NCBI GenBank assembly: GCA_022763185.1
Contig: JALEGL010000003.1
Span: forward strand, 62,001 to 126,000
Reading direction: 5' to 3'
Length of the DNA: 64,000 bases
Source of the DNA: a bacterium
Lineage (GTDB): Bacteria; Bdellovibrionota_G; JALEGL01
A model generated the notes under the pieces. It was given only the letters and a program-made list of their open reading frames with translations. It was not told where the DNA came from and searched no databases. A program made the position numbers and the translations under genes. Shown one piece after another: positions 1 through 8,979 of this stretch. Within the stretch, counting starts at the first letter, position 1, and every line of letters starts with the position of its first letter.

Positions 1-6
1 ATTTCA

Positions 7-918
7 ATGGCTAATGCATTAGAAAAAAAACAAGAAGAAAGAATAATTGTTGAAGGAACATCTTTATGGAAAGATGCTTACCGACGTTTAAAGAAGAACA
101 AGCCAGCCATGATTTGTGCCTATATTGTGCTATTTTTAGTGCTTTTATGTTTTTTAGGGCCATGGATTATCAATGAGTTTTTTCCAGACTATGCTTACAG
201 AAAAACAGACTTGGTTTTAAAAGCGCAGCCACCTTCATTGAAGCATTGGTTTGGAACAGACTTTTTGGGGCGTGACTTGTTTTCAAGAGTGTTGATGGGT
301 GGACAGATCAGTATCAAAATTGGTTTGATAGCCGCCATTGTTGCCGCCATTTTTGGTACGGTCTATGGTGCTATTTCAGGTTATGCGTCACGCAGAGTTG
401 ATAATCTTATGATGCGCTTTGTAGATGTGATGTATTCTTTGCCTTACATGTTCTTGGTGATTATTTTTATTACCATGACCGACAGTAAAAGCGAAATGCT
501 ACTTTTTGCAGCCTTGGGGCTTGTGGGTTGGTTGACCACAGCCAGGATTGTAAGGGGGCAAGTGTTGGGCTTAAAAAACAGAGAGTTTGTTCTGGCCGCA
601 AAAAGTGTTGGGGTGAGCTCAGCCGGTATTATTTTTAAGCATTTGATTCCTAACACACTTGGTCCCGTGATTATTTATTTTACGCTCACTGTGCCAACCA
701 TGATTTTACAGGAAGCCTTTTTATCCTTTTTAGGTTTAGGTGTTCAGCCTCCAAAACCAAGTTTGGGTTCTTTGATTAACGACGGTGCCAATCATATGAT
801 TGCTTTTTGGTGGGAGTTGGTTTTCCCAGGTATGTTTATGGCAATTTTATTGTTTTGTTTAAACTTTTTAGGTGATGGGGTCAGAGACGCTTTGGATCCT
901 CAAATGAGGAAGGACTAA
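7..918 (+). CDS. Oligopeptide/dipeptide ABC transporter permease (OppC/DppC family)
   Basis: Inner-membrane permease of a peptide-type ABC importer. A cytoplasmic N-terminus (residues 1-33) leads into a first membrane helix at about 35-55. The family segment GTDFLGRDLFSR follows at 83-94, then five further helices. The EAA loop that docks on the ATPases is at about 194-216 (FVLAAKSVGVSSAGIIFKHL), and the C-terminus carries the typical FLGDGVRDALDP at 287-298. The length of 303 aa is normal for OppC. It lies 6 bases before the first ATPase gene, and a DppB/OppB-type permease gene would be expected just outside the window. The substrate (oligopeptide, dipeptide or other) cannot be told from sequence. 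Confidence 0.93.
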   Translation: MANALEKKQEERIIVEGTSLWKDAYRRLKKNKPAMICAYIVLFLVLLCFLGPWIINEFFPDYAYRKTDLVLKAQPPSLKHWFGTDFLGRDLFSRVLMGGQISIKIGLIAAIVAAIFGTVYGAISGYASRRVDNLMMRFVDVMYSLPYMFLVIIFITMTDSKSEMLLFAALGLVGWLTTARIVRGQVLGLKNREFVLAAKSVGVSSAGIIFKHLIPNTLGPVIIYFTLTVPTMILQEAFLSFLGLGVQPPKPSLGSLINDGANHMIAFWWELVFPGMFMAILLFCLNFLGDGVRDALDPQMRKD

Positions 919-924
919 ATTATT

Positions 925-1893
925 ATGTCAAACGTATTGAGTATTAATAACTTAAAAACATATTTTAAAACAGAAGATGGAGTTGTCAAAGCCTGTGATG
1001 GTGTTTCTTATGAGCTTAAAAAGGGAGAAGTTTTAGGTGTCGTTGGAGAGAGTGGTAGTGGTAAGTCTGTAACCGCAATGTCAGTTATGCAATTGGTGCC
1101 GCAGCCTCCGGGCTATTATGCTGGGGGAGAGATTATTTTTGAAGGCAAGGACTTGTTGAAATTATCTCAAAAACAAATGCGTGATATCAGAGGTGAGAGT
1201 ATTTCTATGATCTTTCAAGATCCAATGACTGCTTTAAACCCTTATCTAAAAATTGGTACACAATTGATTGAAGTATTGGTTAGACATAAAAAAATGAGTT
1301 CCGATGCTGCTTTTAAGCGTTCTGTAGAGATGATGGCTAAAACCGGTATTCCTATGCCAGATAAACGGATGAATATGTATCCGCACGAGTTATCGGGTGG
1401 TTTAAGGCAAAGGGTAATGATTGCCATGGCGCTTTTAAATGAGCCAAGTGTCTTGATTGCCGATGAACCAACAACAGCACTTGATGTAACCATTCAGGCA
1501 CAAATATTGGATTTAATTAAGGAGTTGAATCACAATTTTGGTACCAGTGTTATTTTTATCAGTCATGATTTGGGTGTGGTTGCAGGGATGACGGATAGGA
1601 TAGCTGTGATGTATGGGGGAAGAGTGGTTGAAACAGCTTCTACTCCGGCTTTGTTTAAAAATCCATCACATCCTTATACAAAAGCACTTTTATCCAGTAT
1701 CCCACGTTTGGATGAAGAAAAAGGATCTGCATTAAAACCCATTAAAGGATTGCCACCAAGTTTAGAAAACTTACCCAGTGGTTGTTACTTTCATCCAAGA
1801 TGTCCAAAAAAAGTAGAGCGTTGTGAACACAGCTACCCGGAAAGAAAAACGATTGGAGAAGGTCACTGGGCAACATGTTGGGAAATTGAGTAG
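925..1893 (+). CDS. Oligopeptide/dipeptide ABC transporter ATP-binding protein (OppD/DppD family)
   Basis: Cytoplasmic ATPase that powers peptide import with the next gene. Walker A is GESGSGKS (41-48), the ABC signature LSGGLRQR (156-163), Walker B VLIADE (176-181) and the H-loop His214. The C-terminal oligopeptide-transporter extension carries four cysteines at 287, 293, 300 and 318. The same arrangement binds an iron-sulfur cluster in a characterised mycobacterial OppD; whether it does here is inference. The 322 aa length is normal. It sits between the permease gene and the second ATPase gene in one operon. Confidence 0.94.
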   Translation: MSNVLSINNLKTYFKTEDGVVKACDGVSYELKKGEVLGVVGESGSGKSVTAMSVMQLVPQPPGYYAGGEIIFEGKDLLKLSQKQMRDIRGESISMIFQDPMTALNPYLKIGTQLIEVLVRHKKMSSDAAFKRSVEMMAKTGIPMPDKRMNMYPHELSGGLRQRVMIAMALLNEPSVLIADEPTTALDVTIQAQILDLIKELNHNFGTSVIFISHDLGVVAGMTDRIAVMYGGRVVETASTPALFKNPSHPYTKALLSSIPRLDEEKGSALKPIKGLPPSLENLPSGCYFHPRCPKKVERCEHSYPERKTIGEGHWATCWEIE

Positions 1894-1927
1894 TATGAGT
1901 TTTAGTACGAATGATGGAGATTGAATC

Positions 1928-2896
1928 ATGAGTGAAAATATTTTAAAAGTTGAAGATCTTAAAGTACATTTTAAATTAAGACAAAAAGGTATCTTTACAT
2001 CTGAAGTGCAAACAGTGAAAGCTGTAGATGGTGTGAGTTTTGAAGTAAAAAAGGGTGAAACCTTAGGTTTGGTAGGAGAAAGTGGCTGTGGAAAATCCAC
2101 GTTAGGCCGCGCTATTTTACAGTTAATTAAACCAACATCGGGCAAGGTATTTTTTGAAGATCAAGAAATTACCGCCATGAGAAACTTGCAAAAGATGCGT
2201 AAAAAAATGCAGATCATTTTTCAAGATCCTTATGCATCTCTAAATCCAAGAATGACGGTTGAAAGTATTATCTCAGAACCTTTAAAAACATTTAATATAG
2301 CAGAAGGTTCAGAGCTTACACGTAAAGTACAAGAGCTTATGGAAATGGTGGGTTTAAGGCCGCAATATATCAGACGCTATCCACATGAATTTTCTGGTGG
2401 ACAAAGACAAAGAATTGGAATTGCTAGAGCTATTGCTCTTAATCCTGATTTGATCATTGCCGATGAACCCATCAGTGCTTTGGATGTTTCTATTCAAGCT
2501 CAGATTTTAAACTTGATGCAAGATTTGCAAAAAGAGTTGGACTTAACCTATATCTTTATTGCCCATGATTTGGCTGCAGTCAGACATATCAGTGATAGAG
2601 TTGCCGTTATGTATTTAGGCAAATTGGCTGAAGTAGGGACTGCGGATGAAATCATTAAAAATCCGCAACATCCGTATACCAAAGCCTTGATTTCAGCGAT
2701 TCCAATCCCTGACCCAGCCATTGAGAAAAATAAACAAAAAACTGTTTTAAAAGGCGATGTTCCTAGCCCAATAAACCCACCTAAAGGCTGTAGATTTCAT
2801 ACGCGTTGTCCAATTGCAATCGATAAATGCAGCCAAGAGATTCCTTTGCTTGAAAACAAAGAGCAGCGCTTGGTAGCTTGTCATGAGGTAAGATAA
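1928..2896 (+). CDS. Oligopeptide/dipeptide ABC transporter ATP-binding protein (OppF/DppF family)
   Basis: Second ATPase of the heterodimeric peptide importer. It has Walker A GESGCGKST (50-58), signature FSGGQRQR (155-162), Walker B LIIADE (175-180) and H-loop His213. The OppF-type C-terminal tail again has four conserved cysteines, ending with Cys318. It starts 34 bases after the OppD-like gene and is the last gene of the operon; the next gene is on the opposite strand. No clear hairpin terminator is visible in the 60-base convergent gap. Confidence 0.94.
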   Translation: MSENILKVEDLKVHFKLRQKGIFTSEVQTVKAVDGVSFEVKKGETLGLVGESGCGKSTLGRAILQLIKPTSGKVFFEDQEITAMRNLQKMRKKMQIIFQDPYASLNPRMTVESIISEPLKTFNIAEGSELTRKVQELMEMVGLRPQYIRRYPHEFSGGQRQRIGIARAIALNPDLIIADEPISALDVSIQAQILNLMQDLQKELDLTYIFIAHDLAAVRHISDRVAVMYLGKLAEVGTADEIIKNPQHPYTKALISAIPIPDPAIEKNKQKTVLKGDVPSPINPPKGCRFHTRCPIAIDKCSQEIPLLENKEQRLVACHEVR

Positions 2897-2956
2897 AAGT
2901 AGCCAGGTAAATCGCACCAGCGCAAGGATATGCAAAAAAAAATTAGTTGCTCTCTT

Positions 2957-4159
2957 TTAGAGAATTAGCTCGCTTACAATTTTATTTTCACTTTCTAAGG
3001 TTTTATGAACGGGACAGCGATCAGCTATTTCCAGTAGACGTTGGCGTTGTTCTGGAGTTAGTTCGCCTTGTATATGGATTTTTCTGTGAATAAAATCAAT
3101 TTTTCCTGTTGTTGTTTCGCAATCTTTGCAGTCTTTGGCATAGATTTTTTCATGGGTCAGCATGATTTTTATGCTGTCGAGCTTAAGTTTTTTGTGTTTG
3201 GCGTACATTCTTAATGTCATGGATGTGCAGGCACCCAAGGATGCTAAAAGCAAGTCATAAGGATTTGGGCCAAGATCTTTTCCGCCAAGCGTTTGTGGCT
3301 CATCAGCAATTATAGTGTGGTTAGCTGTGCTGATTCTTTGAGTGAAAGGTTGTTTGATTTCTTCTACAATGACGCTCCCAGGTTGAAGTTGCTCTAAGGT
3401 GGGGTCATGTGCAGGCAAGTGGCGATCAAACCAACTGGCAATCAGTTGTCCTACATAGAGGGCATCTTCTTTTTTGCTGAGCAAATGATCTGCTTGGTCT
3501 AAGCTGACAAAATTCTTGGGGTGCGTGAGCTTTTCATACAGTTTCTGCGCATGATTTATGCTGACAATAGTATCAACGGGAGAGTGAAAAATTAAAGTGT
3601 CTGCATTGTTTTGTGAAAGCTGTTTTTCTAAATCAATATGTTGAATATCCTGCATAAACTGACTGCAAAGTTTAAAAGGTTTTTGGCCTAATTTAAATAG
3701 GTAATGGTCGCTTTGTTTTTCAAGATGTTTTTCAAGGTGTGAAGGGTGGCTGGGTGCTCCAATAGTGACCAAACCTTTGAGTTGAGGGATTGTATGGGCG
3801 ATAGCTAAAGCCGCGGTTCCTCCTAGGCTGTGTCCAATGAGAAGTGATGGACTTTGATAGTGGGTTTGCATAAAATCAATGGCAGCTTGTAAATCTTGTA
3901 AATTTGAACTGAAATTGGTTTTAGAAAACTCTCCCTGGCTGGAACCCAAGCCGGTAAAATCAAAGCGCAAACTGGCAATACCTTTATTAGCCAGTTCTTT
4001 GGATACTCTTGCAGCAATAGCAATGTCTTTAGAGCAGGTAAAGCAGTGAACAAAAAGAGCATAGCTGCGTATAGGTGAAAAGAGGGGTAGGTCAATTTTT
4101 GCACTCAAAGTTTGATTTTGGGCATTATTAAATTGAATAGCTTGGGTTTGTATTAGCAT
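2957..4159 (-). CDS. Fused alpha/beta hydrolase - OsmC family protein
   Basis: Two domains in one 400-aa chain. Residues 1-250 are an alpha/beta hydrolase with the nucleophile elbow GHSLGG (Ser111) and plausible acid and base at Asp196 (SPVDT) and His225 (ADHLL). Residues 265-400 are an OsmC/Ohr-type domain with the two reactive cysteines of the family at Cys311 (LGACTSMT) and Cys382 (DRCPVHK). OsmC proteins reduce organic hydroperoxides through such a cysteine pair. Hydrolase-OsmC fusions exist as a recognised architecture, but the physiological substrate is unknown. A role in dealing with peroxidised esters is inference. The gene is monocistronic. Confidence 0.9.
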   Translation of the reverse strand: MLIQTQAIQFNNAQNQTLSAKIDLPLFSPIRSYALFVHCFTCSKDIAIAARVSKELANKGIASLRFDFTGLGSSQGEFSKTNFSSNLQDLQAAIDFMQTHYQSPSLLIGHSLGGTAALAIAHTIPQLKGLVTIGAPSHPSHLEKHLEKQSDHYLFKLGQKPFKLCSQFMQDIQHIDLEKQLSQNNADTLIFHSPVDTIVSINHAQKLYEKLTHPKNFVSLDQADHLLSKKEDALYVGQLIASWFDRHLPAHDPTLEQLQPGSVIVEEIKQPFTQRISTANHTIIADEPQTLGGKDLGPNPYDLLLASLGACTSMTLRMYAKHKKLKLDSIKIMLTHEKIYAKDCKDCETTTGKIDFIHRKIHIQGELTPEQRQRLLEIADRCPVHKTLESENKIVSELIL

Positions 4160-4275
4160 AAGCTTTCTCCGTAGAATGATTTATCATGCAAATCTATTCA
4201 CTTTCAGTTCATTTTGCTAGTATATTATTTCAATGCAACATTATTCTCTTTTGTTCCAAAAGAAAGGAAGATTTT

Positions 4276-4794
4276 ATGAGTAAAAAGTTATTGGTTTTAT
4301 GTTTATGCCTTGGTTTAGCGGCACCTTCAATGGTGTTTGCCAAAAAAAGAGCTAAAAAACAATCCCAAAGAATTAAGCAAAGCGTAAAAAGTGGCCAGTT
4401 AACCAAAGAAGAAGCAGTAGGACTTCGTGAAGATGGCAAGGCCATTAGAGAAGAAGTGAAGTCAGCTAAAGCAGATGGTACAGTTGACCAAGCAGAGAGA
4501 GCTAAAATAAAAGAAATGCGTCAAGAGCGTTCTAAGAAAATTTATCAAGAAAAGCATGACGAAGAGCGAATGCTATCAAAAGATAAAAGAAAAAAAATGA
4601 AGCAAGCCGTACGTTCAGGTAAGATGACTTCAGAACAAGCCAAGGAAATAGAATCTGAAAGCATGAAAATTAGAGAGCAACGCAAGTCGTTTATGAAAAA
4701 TGATAATAAGATTGATGAGCAAGAGCGTGAACAGCTTAAAAAAATGCGTGAAGCACTTCGTGCAAAAACAAAGTCTTACATGAAAGAGGAATAA
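4276..4794 (+). CDS. Secreted, highly charged protein with two tandem repeats
   Basis: The start is placed at the ATG preceded by AAAGGAAG. It gives 172 aa with a clean signal peptide (residues 1-22, ending MVFAKK). An in-frame upstream start at 4186 would bury this signal sequence. The mature part is almost wholly Lys/Glu/Arg/Gln helix and consists of two similar units of about 70 residues. Each begins with a basic helix (RIKQSVKSGQLTKEEA, then KMKQAVRSGKMTSEQA) and ends with an acidic or Asp-bearing turn followed by a helix (DGTVDQAERAKIKEMR, then DNKIDEQEREQLKKMR). No known family is recognised. It is probably periplasmic. Two hairpin terminators follow the gene. Confidence 0.8.
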   Translation: MSKKLLVLCLCLGLAAPSMVFAKKRAKKQSQRIKQSVKSGQLTKEEAVGLREDGKAIREEVKSAKADGTVDQAERAKIKEMRQERSKKIYQEKHDEERMLSKDKRKKMKQAVRSGKMTSEQAKEIESESMKIREQRKSFMKNDNKIDEQEREQLKKMREALRAKTKSYMKEE

Positions 4795-4801
4795 AATACT
4801 G

Positions 4802-4820
4802 AAACTGTGTCACAGTTTTT
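4802..4820 (+). terminator. Rho-independent terminator (first of two)
   Basis: AAACTG pairs with CAGTTT around a short TGTCA loop and runs into a T tract. It lies just after the repeat-protein gene stop. Confidence 0.55.
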
Positions 4821-4825
4821 TTAGA

Positions 4826-4851
4826 AAAGGCGCTTGAATAAGCGCCTTTTT
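4826..4851 (+). terminator. Rho-independent terminator (second of two)
   Basis: AGGCGCTT, loop GAAT, AAGCGCCT, then a T tract. This is a strong GC-rich stem following the repeat-protein gene. Confidence 0.85.
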
Positions 4852-4978
4852 ATTTGAAGGCTTAAAATGCATTTGTAAGACTTAGAAAAATATTTAAGTT
4901 TTGCTTGTTGCGTCTCAAACCTAAGATTAAAAATTAGATTGCAATCGCATGAAGTCAGGGTTATGAAGCATAAGTACT

Positions 4979-6115
4979 ATGAAAGAAATGCAAAAAACCC
5001 TCAAGCTTGGTATTGTTGGTGGTGGGCAGTTGGCAAAAATGATGTTGCACGTTGCACAGCGCTTGGGGCTGCATACTGGAGTTTTAGATCCCAACAGAGA
5101 ATGTCCAGCAGCTGCTATGGCACATGAATACAAAGAGGCCAGTTTTTCTGACGGTCAGGCTATTTTAGAGTTTGCAAATGATTATGACTTTGTCACTTAC
5201 GATTTAGAACATGTAAATGTTGATGAGTTATTAAAAGAAAGCTGCGCAGTTAAAGATAAATTTTTTCCCAAACCAGAAACATTGAATCTTATTCAGGATA
5301 AGTTGGTTCAAAAAAAGTTTTACCTTTCTCATAATTTGCCTACAGCAAAGTTGTTGCAAGTCGATAGCACCCCTTACCCATGTATATGGAAAGCGCGGAA
5401 AGGGGGTTATGATGGTTACGGTGTAGCCCAACTCAAATCAAAAGAAGATTTTTTAAATTTTAAAGATAAAGTTCCATATCTGCTAGAAGAAAAAATAAAC
5501 ATTCAAAAAGAACTTTCAGTGGTGGTTGCAAGAGCTAAAAATGGCCAGATGGTTCATTATCCGGTGGTAGAAATGCTGGTGGATCAAGAAAAAAATATAC
5601 TTGATCACTCCTGTAGCCCCGCCCAGATTGATGATCAGCTTAGTTCTCAAGCCATTGCTATTGCTTGTAAAGTTGTTGAGAAGCTAGAAGATGTTGGCTT
5701 GTTTGCAGTAGAGCTGTTGTTGGATCAAGATGATAAAATCTTAATTAATGAAATAGCTCCAAGACCGCATAACTCTGGGCACCATACAATTGAAGGCTTC
5801 AATATCTCGCAGTTTGAACTGCATTTACGGGCTGTATGCGGATTTCCACTTATTAAGCCTGTTGCAAATAAAGCCTACAGTGGTGTTTTAAATTTGTTAG
5901 CAGACCTTTCCTATAAAGGTGAGGTGGAAATAGATGGTTTTACACAAACGATGTCTATGCAAAATGTATATTTACATATCTATGGTAAGCAACAAGCAAA
6001 GCCTGGAAGAAAAATGGGGCATGTGACTGTTTTGGCCGACAGCTATGAGGAGCTTGTGCAAAATATTGATCAGCTGAAGCAGTTGATCAATGTGAGAGGT
6101 AAGGAGAAGGTATAG
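4979..6115 (+). CDS. purK: N5-carboxyaminoimidazole ribonucleotide synthetase
   Basis: ATP-grasp enzyme that joins bicarbonate to AIR in de novo purine synthesis, giving N5-CAIR for PurE. The N-terminal nucleotide-fold loop [12 protein letters not shown] is at about residue 10. The ATP-grasp core has [12 protein letters not shown] and the [12 protein letters not shown] strand. The metal/ATP site [16 protein letters not shown] follows. At 378 aa it is typical for PurK. A second in-frame ATG at 4988 preceded by AAAGAA is a possible alternative start. purE begins 1 base after the stop. Confidence 0.95.
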   Translation: MKEMQKTLKLGIVGGGQLAKMMLHVAQRLGLHTGVLDPNRECPAAAMAHEYKEASFSDGQAILEFANDYDFVTYDLEHVNVDELLKESCAVKDKFFPKPETLNLIQDKLVQKKFYLSHNLPTAKLLQVDSTPYPCIWKARKGGYDGYGVAQLKSKEDFLNFKDKVPYLLEEKINIQKELSVVVARAKNGQMVHYPVVEMLVDQEKNILDHSCSPAQIDDQLSSQAIAIACKVVEKLEDVGLFAVELLLDQDDKILINEIAPRPHNSGHHTIEGFNISQFELHLRAVCGFPLIKPVANKAYSGVLNLLADLSYKGEVEIDGFTQTMSMQNVYLHIYGKQQAKPGRKMGHVTVLADSYEELVQNIDQLKQLINVRGKEKV

Positions 6116-6116
6116 T

Positions 6117-6596
6117 ATGGTTGGAATAATTATGGGCAGTGACTCTGATTTAAAAGTGATGTCCGCAGCTAAAGATACTTTAGGTGAACTGGGTCTTGCT
6201 TATGAAATGAATATTGTATCGGCACATCGGACACCGCAAAGAATGTTTGATTATGCAAGGGATGCTAAAAAAAGAGGTTTAAAGGTTATTATTGCTGGAG
6301 CTGGTGGAGCAGCGCACCTGCCAGGCATGGTTGCTTCTATAACTTCTTTGCCAGTGATCGGTGTACCGATTAAGGCAACAGATATGATGGGTTTGGATGC
6401 ATTATTGTCAATTGTTCAAATGCCTGGTGGAGTTCCTGTGGCAACTGTAGCGGTCGACAATGCAAAAAATGCGGCTATTCTTGCTGCAAAGATTGTTGCC
6501 TTAAGTGATGATAAGCTTGAACAGGCTTTGGAAAAATATACTGAGGATATGAAGACGACTGTTTTATCTAAAGCTCAAAAAATGGGAGATTATTGA
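6117..6596 (+). CDS. purE: N5-carboxyaminoimidazole ribonucleotide mutase (class I PurE)
   Basis: Moves the carboxyl group of N5-CAIR to give CAIR, the step after PurK. Signature stretches are visible: MGSDSDL near the N-terminus, SAHRTP at about 39-44, and the glycine-rich [14 protein letters not shown] loop. The length of 159 aa is normal. Pairing with purK supports the bacterial two-step class I route. It is followed after 1 base by a fur-family gene, so the three genes are probably cotranscribed. Confidence 0.96.
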   Translation: MVGIIMGSDSDLKVMSAAKDTLGELGLAYEMNIVSAHRTPQRMFDYARDAKKRGLKVIIAGAGGAAHLPGMVASITSLPVIGVPIKATDMMGLDALLSIVQMPGGVPVATVAVDNAKNAAILAAKIVALSDDKLEQALEKYTEDMKTTVLSKAQKMGDY

Positions 6597-6597
6597 T

Positions 6598-7029
6598 ATG
6601 CCTGATAAAAGTAACTTAGATCTTCTTAATGAATATATTAAAAAAAAGGGCTTAAGGTACTCCAAGCAAAGAGAAGTGATTGCTAAAGCTTTTTTTAAAG
6701 CGCAAGATCATATTGAAGTGGAAGATTTGTTTGCTAAGATCCAGAAAGAAGATGCAAAGATTGGTATAGCTACAGTTTATCGTACACTTAACTTACTTAA
6801 AGAGTGTGGCTTAGCGGTTAAAAGAGATTTTGATACGGGTATCATTGTTTATGAGAAAGCTCAGAAGAAACACCATGATCATTTGATATGCATAGAGTGT
6901 GAGAAAATTGTTGAATTTGAAGAGGAAAAAATTGAGCGCTTGCAAGATAAAGTTGCGGTAGACCACGGCTTTAAATTGACCTTTCATAAGATGGAACTTT
7001 ATGGTCTGTGCTCTGCATGTCAATCGTAA
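6598..7029 (+). CDS. Fur family metal-responsive transcriptional regulator
   Basis: 143-aa repressor-type regulator with an N-terminal winged helix (residues 10-85, recognition region ATVYRTLNLL) and a C-terminal dimerisation and metal domain. Metal ligands of the family are present: the HHDH cluster at 92-95, Cys98/Cys101 and Cys138/Cys141 (structural zinc). This looks like Fur itself, but PerR or Zur cannot be excluded by reading alone. It sits between purE (1 base) and the redox sensor kinase gene (7 bases), an unusual operon place for Fur. Confidence 0.9.
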   Translation: MPDKSNLDLLNEYIKKKGLRYSKQREVIAKAFFKAQDHIEVEDLFAKIQKEDAKIGIATVYRTLNLLKECGLAVKRDFDTGIIVYEKAQKKHHDHLICIECEKIVEFEEEKIERLQDKVAVDHGFKLTFHKMELYGLCSACQS

Positions 7030-7036
7030 GTAGTTT

Positions 7037-8296
7037 ATGATTCCTCGTCGGCCAATACCAGTAACAGAGCCTTTTTTATTAAAGTTGCGCTGGCTGATAA
7101 GAATTCGCTGGTTTGCAATATTGGGTCAAGCGTCGGTCACTTGGGTTGTTTTATTTGTTTGGGAAATTCTTTTACCCGTTGAGTTTTTTTTGGGTGTTCT
7201 TGCCGTCAATACAATGAGTAACATTCTGGCTATGATACTGATGCACAGAAAGTTTATCAATAGAGATTCAATTCTTAAAGCCTTGTTGCTTTATGACGTT
7301 TTGTCTTTGACAGCACTTTTATGGTTCTCTGGTGGTCTGTATAATCCATTTAAATACATGTACTTGATTTACATAGCACTTTCCGCCCTAATTCTAAGGT
7401 CTTGGTGGAAATGGTTTTTAGTGGTGATTAGCGTTGCATGTTATGCGTTTTTATACTGGTCGCCGGTACCAGATGATTTTATTGCCTACATGCGCGCTAA
7501 ACCTATTGGCGAAGTGGCCGCCTTTTTGGTTGCTGTTGGATTTATTTCTTCTTCAGTTTATAAATTGACCCAGTCCTTGTTGTACGGAGAAAAGGTAATG
7601 CAAACTTTACGAGAAAAACAGTGGCAAAGTGAAAAGTTGAATTCATTGGCAACCTTGGCTGGTGGAGCAGCGCATGAATTGGCAACGCCCTTGTCTACTA
7701 TAGCAATCTCAGCCAAAGAGTTGGAAAAACGTCTTGCCAAGTACGATGGTTTTAAATTTGAAAAAATGGATGCCCGTCTCATCCGTGATGAGGTGAAAAA
7801 ATGTCAGACAATTTTGCGCAATATGTCAACTAAGTCAGGTGAGTTGCATGGAGAAACTGTACAGCTTTACAATTTAGAGCAAATGATGCATGAGTCTGCT
7901 TCAGAGTATAAAAATGATGTCGAGATTCAGTCGGATTTGCCCAAAGATACAAAAATAAAAATATCAGTCAAAACCTGTGCTATGGTTTTAACATCTTTAT
8001 TGAAAAATGCTGTACAGGCCAATGGGACTAAAAAAGTTTTGTTTAAGGCCAGCAAACAAAGAAATCATCTGATGCTTGAAATACAAGATTTTGGTGAGGG
8101 AATGAGTGGAGAAGTGTTGCAAAGAATTGGTGAACCTTTTTTTTCACTGAAAGAGCCCGGTCAAGGGATGGGGCTAGGAGTCTATATTGCTAGTGCTTAC
8201 ATTGACAGTATTGGTGGGGAAATTGTTTATGATTCAGTGATTGGGCAAGGGACAAAAGTGACATTGAAACTTCCGTTAAACATGATAGAGGGATGA
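7037..8296 (+). CDS. RegB/PrrB-type redox sensor histidine kinase
   Basis: Membrane histidine kinase with about six N-terminal helices (residues 15-180) and a cytoplasmic kinase core. Three RegB hallmarks are visible. The quinone-site heptad GGLYNPF is at 99-105. The H-box has GGAAHELATPLSTI with His213. A cysteine sits in the dimerisation helix (RDEVKKCQTILRNMS, Cys256), at the place of the redox-active Cys of Rhodobacter RegB. The ATP lid has N-box LLKNAVQA, then DFGEGMSG and GQGMGLGVYI. In studied bacteria RegB senses the quinone pool and oxygen and phosphorylates RegA. The stop codon overlaps the start of the response regulator gene by 4 bases. Confidence 0.92.
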   Translation: MIPRRPIPVTEPFLLKLRWLIRIRWFAILGQASVTWVVLFVWEILLPVEFFLGVLAVNTMSNILAMILMHRKFINRDSILKALLLYDVLSLTALLWFSGGLYNPFKYMYLIYIALSALILRSWWKWFLVVISVACYAFLYWSPVPDDFIAYMRAKPIGEVAAFLVAVGFISSSVYKLTQSLLYGEKVMQTLREKQWQSEKLNSLATLAGGAAHELATPLSTIAISAKELEKRLAKYDGFKFEKMDARLIRDEVKKCQTILRNMSTKSGELHGETVQLYNLEQMMHESASEYKNDVEIQSDLPKDTKIKISVKTCAMVLTSLLKNAVQANGTKKVLFKASKQRNHLMLEIQDFGEGMSGEVLQRIGEPFFSLKEPGQGMGLGVYIASAYIDSIGGEIVYDSVIGQGTKVTLKLPLNMIEG

Positions 8297-8850
8297 CGAT
8301 GGACAATAAAACGATTAGCTTTTTAGTGCTGGATGATAACGACAGTTTTAGAATGCGGATGCGCGTTGGTTTAGAGGATCGTGGATTTGAAGTCTTTGAA
8401 GGGCGTAATGTTGATGAAGGTGTTAGAATAATTAGTCGTCATCCAGTTCAATATGCTGTGGTTGACCTTAGAATGCCTGGTGGAACTGGCTTGGACTTTT
8501 TAAAGCAGATACAAGGCATGAAGCATGGCTGTAAAATTCTTATTTTAACGGGCTATGGAAGCATTGCAACAGCAACACAGGCCATTCATTTAGGGGCTGT
8601 GAATTACTTACAAAAACCCGTTGACTTGGATGATATTTTAAGAGCATTCAATGAAGATTTTCAAAAAATTACGCCAAGGCCACAGGATATTGAAACACCA
8701 TCTTTGGAGCAGATAGAGTGGGAGCATATTCAAAGAGTGCTGGAGGATTGTGATGGAAATATCACTCAAGCTGCAAAAAAAATGGGCATGCATCGCCGAA
8801 CATTACAGAGAAAGCTTAAAAAATATGCACCGATGAAAAGAGATATTTAA
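8293..8850 (+). CDS. RegA/PrrA-type response regulator
   Basis: 185-aa response regulator with an N-terminal receiver and a C-terminal Fis-type helix-turn-helix. The phospho-acceptor is Asp58 (AVVDLRMPGG), with the acidic pair LDDND near residue 14 and the conserved Lys in LQKPVD. The HTH at about 150-180 (NITQAAKKMGMHRRTLQRKLKK) is the RegA-type recognition helix. It overlaps the kinase gene by ATGA, so the pair is translationally coupled. It lies 129 bases upstream of the respiratory supercluster, its most likely target. That regulatory link is inferred from position and from known RegA regulons. Confidence 0.93.
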   Translation: MTMDNKTISFLVLDDNDSFRMRMRVGLEDRGFEVFEGRNVDEGVRIISRHPVQYAVVDLRMPGGTGLDFLKQIQGMKHGCKILILTGYGSIATATQAIHLGAVNYLQKPVDLDDILRAFNEDFQKITPRPQDIETPSLEQIEWEHIQRVLEDCDGNITQAAKKMGMHRRTLQRKLKKYAPMKRDI

Positions 8851-8979
8851 TAGATCTTTTGAAGAATAAATATTTTTTTGTCTAAGTTAAGTTATTGAAA
8901 ATAATAAAGAAATAAAAGAACATTATGTCGCAGTGTTAAATTCTTTACCTCTTTTTAGTTTTGTTGTAACACCTGCTGC

